7,043 nucleotides of DNA from DATGHS01 sp035307785 (GTDB taxonomy: Bacteria > Planctomycetota > Planctomycetia > Gemmatales > Gemmataceae): assembly GCA_035307785.1 (NCBI GenBank), contig DATGHS010000252.1:1-7043 (forward strand). The letters are read 5' to 3'. Below, piece after piece: positions 5,753-7,043 of the stretch. The notes beneath the pieces are model-generated. The model searched no databases. It was not told the DNA's origin and saw only the letters and a program-made list of their open reading frames with translations. How positions within the stretch are numbered: position 1 is the stretch's first letter; each line of letters begins with the position of its first letter. The translations under genes and the position numbers were made by a program.

Positions 5753-7043
5753 ATGAAAGCGCGCTTTTTCGTAGTTCTCGGTTTGGCGGTGTCATTCGTT
5801 GTTGGGGGAAACACCTGCTCGTTGGCCCAAGAGAAATCGTGGATGGGCGAAAATGTGTTGCCCAAGAGGCCGGTCGAAGACATCATCTTCTACATCAGCA
5901 CAGACAAGGCGCTGTTCGCATCCTCGCTTTGCGACCAAATGCCGTTCCACGTGCGCCAGGACCGGAATGGTCAGCTTCGCATCCATGATGGACATCACGA
6001 AGGTTGGGTGAACAAGGCTGACTTCGTGCTGGCCAAGGAAGCCACGGCCTATTTTGACGAGCATATCAAGGCTGATCCGAAAAACACGTTCGCTCTGCAC
6101 ATGCGCGGCCTCGGCTGGTTGGAGCAACGAGAGTACGACAGGGCCCTAAAGGACTTGGATGAATGCATTCGGTTGAATCCTAACGATCCGACGATATTTG
6201 TCAGCCGGGGAGAGGCGTGGGATGAACAGCGAGACTACGACAAAGCGATTAGGGAATACTCTGAAGCCATCCGGCTTGATCCGAAAAACGTTCGGGCCTT
6301 GTACATGCGCGGTTACGCTTGGGCCGACAAACACGAGTTCGACAAAGCATGCAAGGACCTTGATGAAGCCATCAGCCTCGATCCCGGAAACGCTTTCGCG
6401 CTTAATTGCCTGGGTTACGTTGGCATTGAACAAAAGGAATTCGATAAGGCACTAAAGGCGCTCAACGAATCGATTCGCCTCGATCCGAATAATCCCGACG
6501 CTTTCGTTGAGCGCAGCCGAGTCTGGACTGCAAAGGACGAATTTGACAAAGCGCTTGAGGACACTGACCATGCTGTGTCTCTTGATCCGGCCTACTCGCG
6601 TGCGTTGGCAGCCCGGAGCAGCGCCTGGCAAGACAAAAAGGAGTTCGATAAAGCGATGCGCGACGCCGATGAGGCGATTCGTTTGGATTCCAAATATGCC
6701 GAGGCATTTAATGTTCGAGCCGCAGTGTGGGCTGCGAAACAGGATTATGATAAGGCGCTTGCCGACATGGGCATCGCGATCAGCCTGGCGCCAAGAGATG
6801 CCATTTTCCTTTGCAACCGCAGCCTCATCTGGAGCGCGAGGGAAGATTACGATAGGGCAATTGAAGACTTGGATCAGGCGATACGGTTAGACCCCAGGGA
6901 ACCTGCTGCATTTCTGTATCGGGGCGCCGTGTGGGCGACCAAGGGGCGGTACGATAAAGCCTTTGTCGACTTCGATGATGCGATTAAGCTCGATCCAAAG
7001 TCCGCAGAAGCGTTCGCTGCGCGCGGTGAAACTTGGAGCGAAT
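5753..7043 (+). CDS. Exported TPR protein with SH3-like N-terminal region (3' end beyond window)
   Basis: The frame is open to the right edge (430 codons, no stop), so the C-terminus is missing. Residues 1-26 form a signal peptide (MKARFFVVLGLAVSFVVGG, cleavage near SLAQ). Residues 29-92 look like a small SH3-like beta domain ending in GWVNKADFVL (inferred). From about 93 a helical lead-in (EATAYFDEHIKADPKN) opens a run of 34-residue TPR units: nine complete copies carry the pattern [YF]-D-[KR]-A at their second helix, usually ending I-x-L-D-P, and a tenth begins at the edge. TPR arrays bind other proteins; the partner is unknown. The start at 5753 is preferred because GGAGG (5739-5743) lies nine nt upstream; in-frame ATGs at 5735 and 5693 have no comparable site. 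It is transcribed away from the unknown exported-protein gene. Confidence 0.9.
   Translation, partial: MKARFFVVLGLAVSFVVGGNTCSLAQEKSWMGENVLPKRPVEDIIFYISTDKALFASSLCDQMPFHVRQDRNGQLRIHDGHHEGWVNKADFVLAKEATAYFDEHIKADPKNTFALHMRGLGWLEQREYDRALKDLDECIRLNPNDPTIFVSRGEAWDEQRDYDKAIREYSEAIRLDPKNVRALYMRGYAWADKHEFDKACKDLDEAISLDPGNAFALNCLGYVGIEQKEFDKALKALNESIRLDPNNPDAFVERSRVWTAKDEFDKALEDTDHAVSLDPAYSRALAARSSAWQDKKEFDKAMRDADEAIRLDSKYAEAFNVRAAVWAAKQDYDKALADMGIAISLAPRDAIFLCNRSLIWSAREDYDRAIEDLDQAIRLDPREPAAFLYRGAVWATKGRYDKAFVDFDDAIKLDPKSAEAFAARGETWSE

Overview
The window looks like a piece of a Planctomycetota chromosome. The main evidence is a DUF1549/DUF1553 protein followed by a DUF1501 protein with a twin-arginine leader, a gene pair expanded in this phylum. 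A many-EF-hand exported protein, an exported TPR protein and gaps filled with palindromic repeats of a style common in these genomes agree with that. No rRNA, tRNA, CRISPR array, transposase or defence gene was seen.

Layout: (a) 1-4400, minus strand, is a three-gene transcription unit read from right to left: DUF1549/DUF1553 protein (4400 to 2757), DUF1501 protein (2608 to 1280) and a seven-EF-hand protein (1283 to the left edge, incomplete). The last two overlap as ATGA, so translation is probably coupled. A good sigma-70-type promoter (TTGACT, 17 nt, TACTAT) lies about 95-120 nt upstream of the first gene, with a 7+7 bp dyad centred on its -10 hexamer. (b) 4401-4721 is a 321-bp gap holding that promoter, a fragment of one repeat family and a long inverted repeat. 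(c) 4722-5507, minus strand, encodes an unrecognised exported protein that may be a small outer-membrane beta-barrel. (d) 5508-5752 is a divergent intergenic region with a leader dyad, a perfect 30-bp palindrome and a possible promoter for the next gene. (e) 5753 to the right edge, plus strand, encodes an exported TPR protein with an SH3-like N-terminal part and at least nine TPR units (incomplete).

All five predicted proteins carry export signals, so the window is about the cell envelope or periplasm. The DUF1549/DUF1553, DUF1501 and EF-hand proteins are probably made together and may act together outside the cytoplasm; their biochemical role is not established. The most notable sequence-level observations are the repeat that encodes most of the EF-hand protein's signal peptide, the operator-like dyad on the operon promoter, and four different palindromic repeat elements within about 4.4 kb. 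I see no clear case for a wholly new system.
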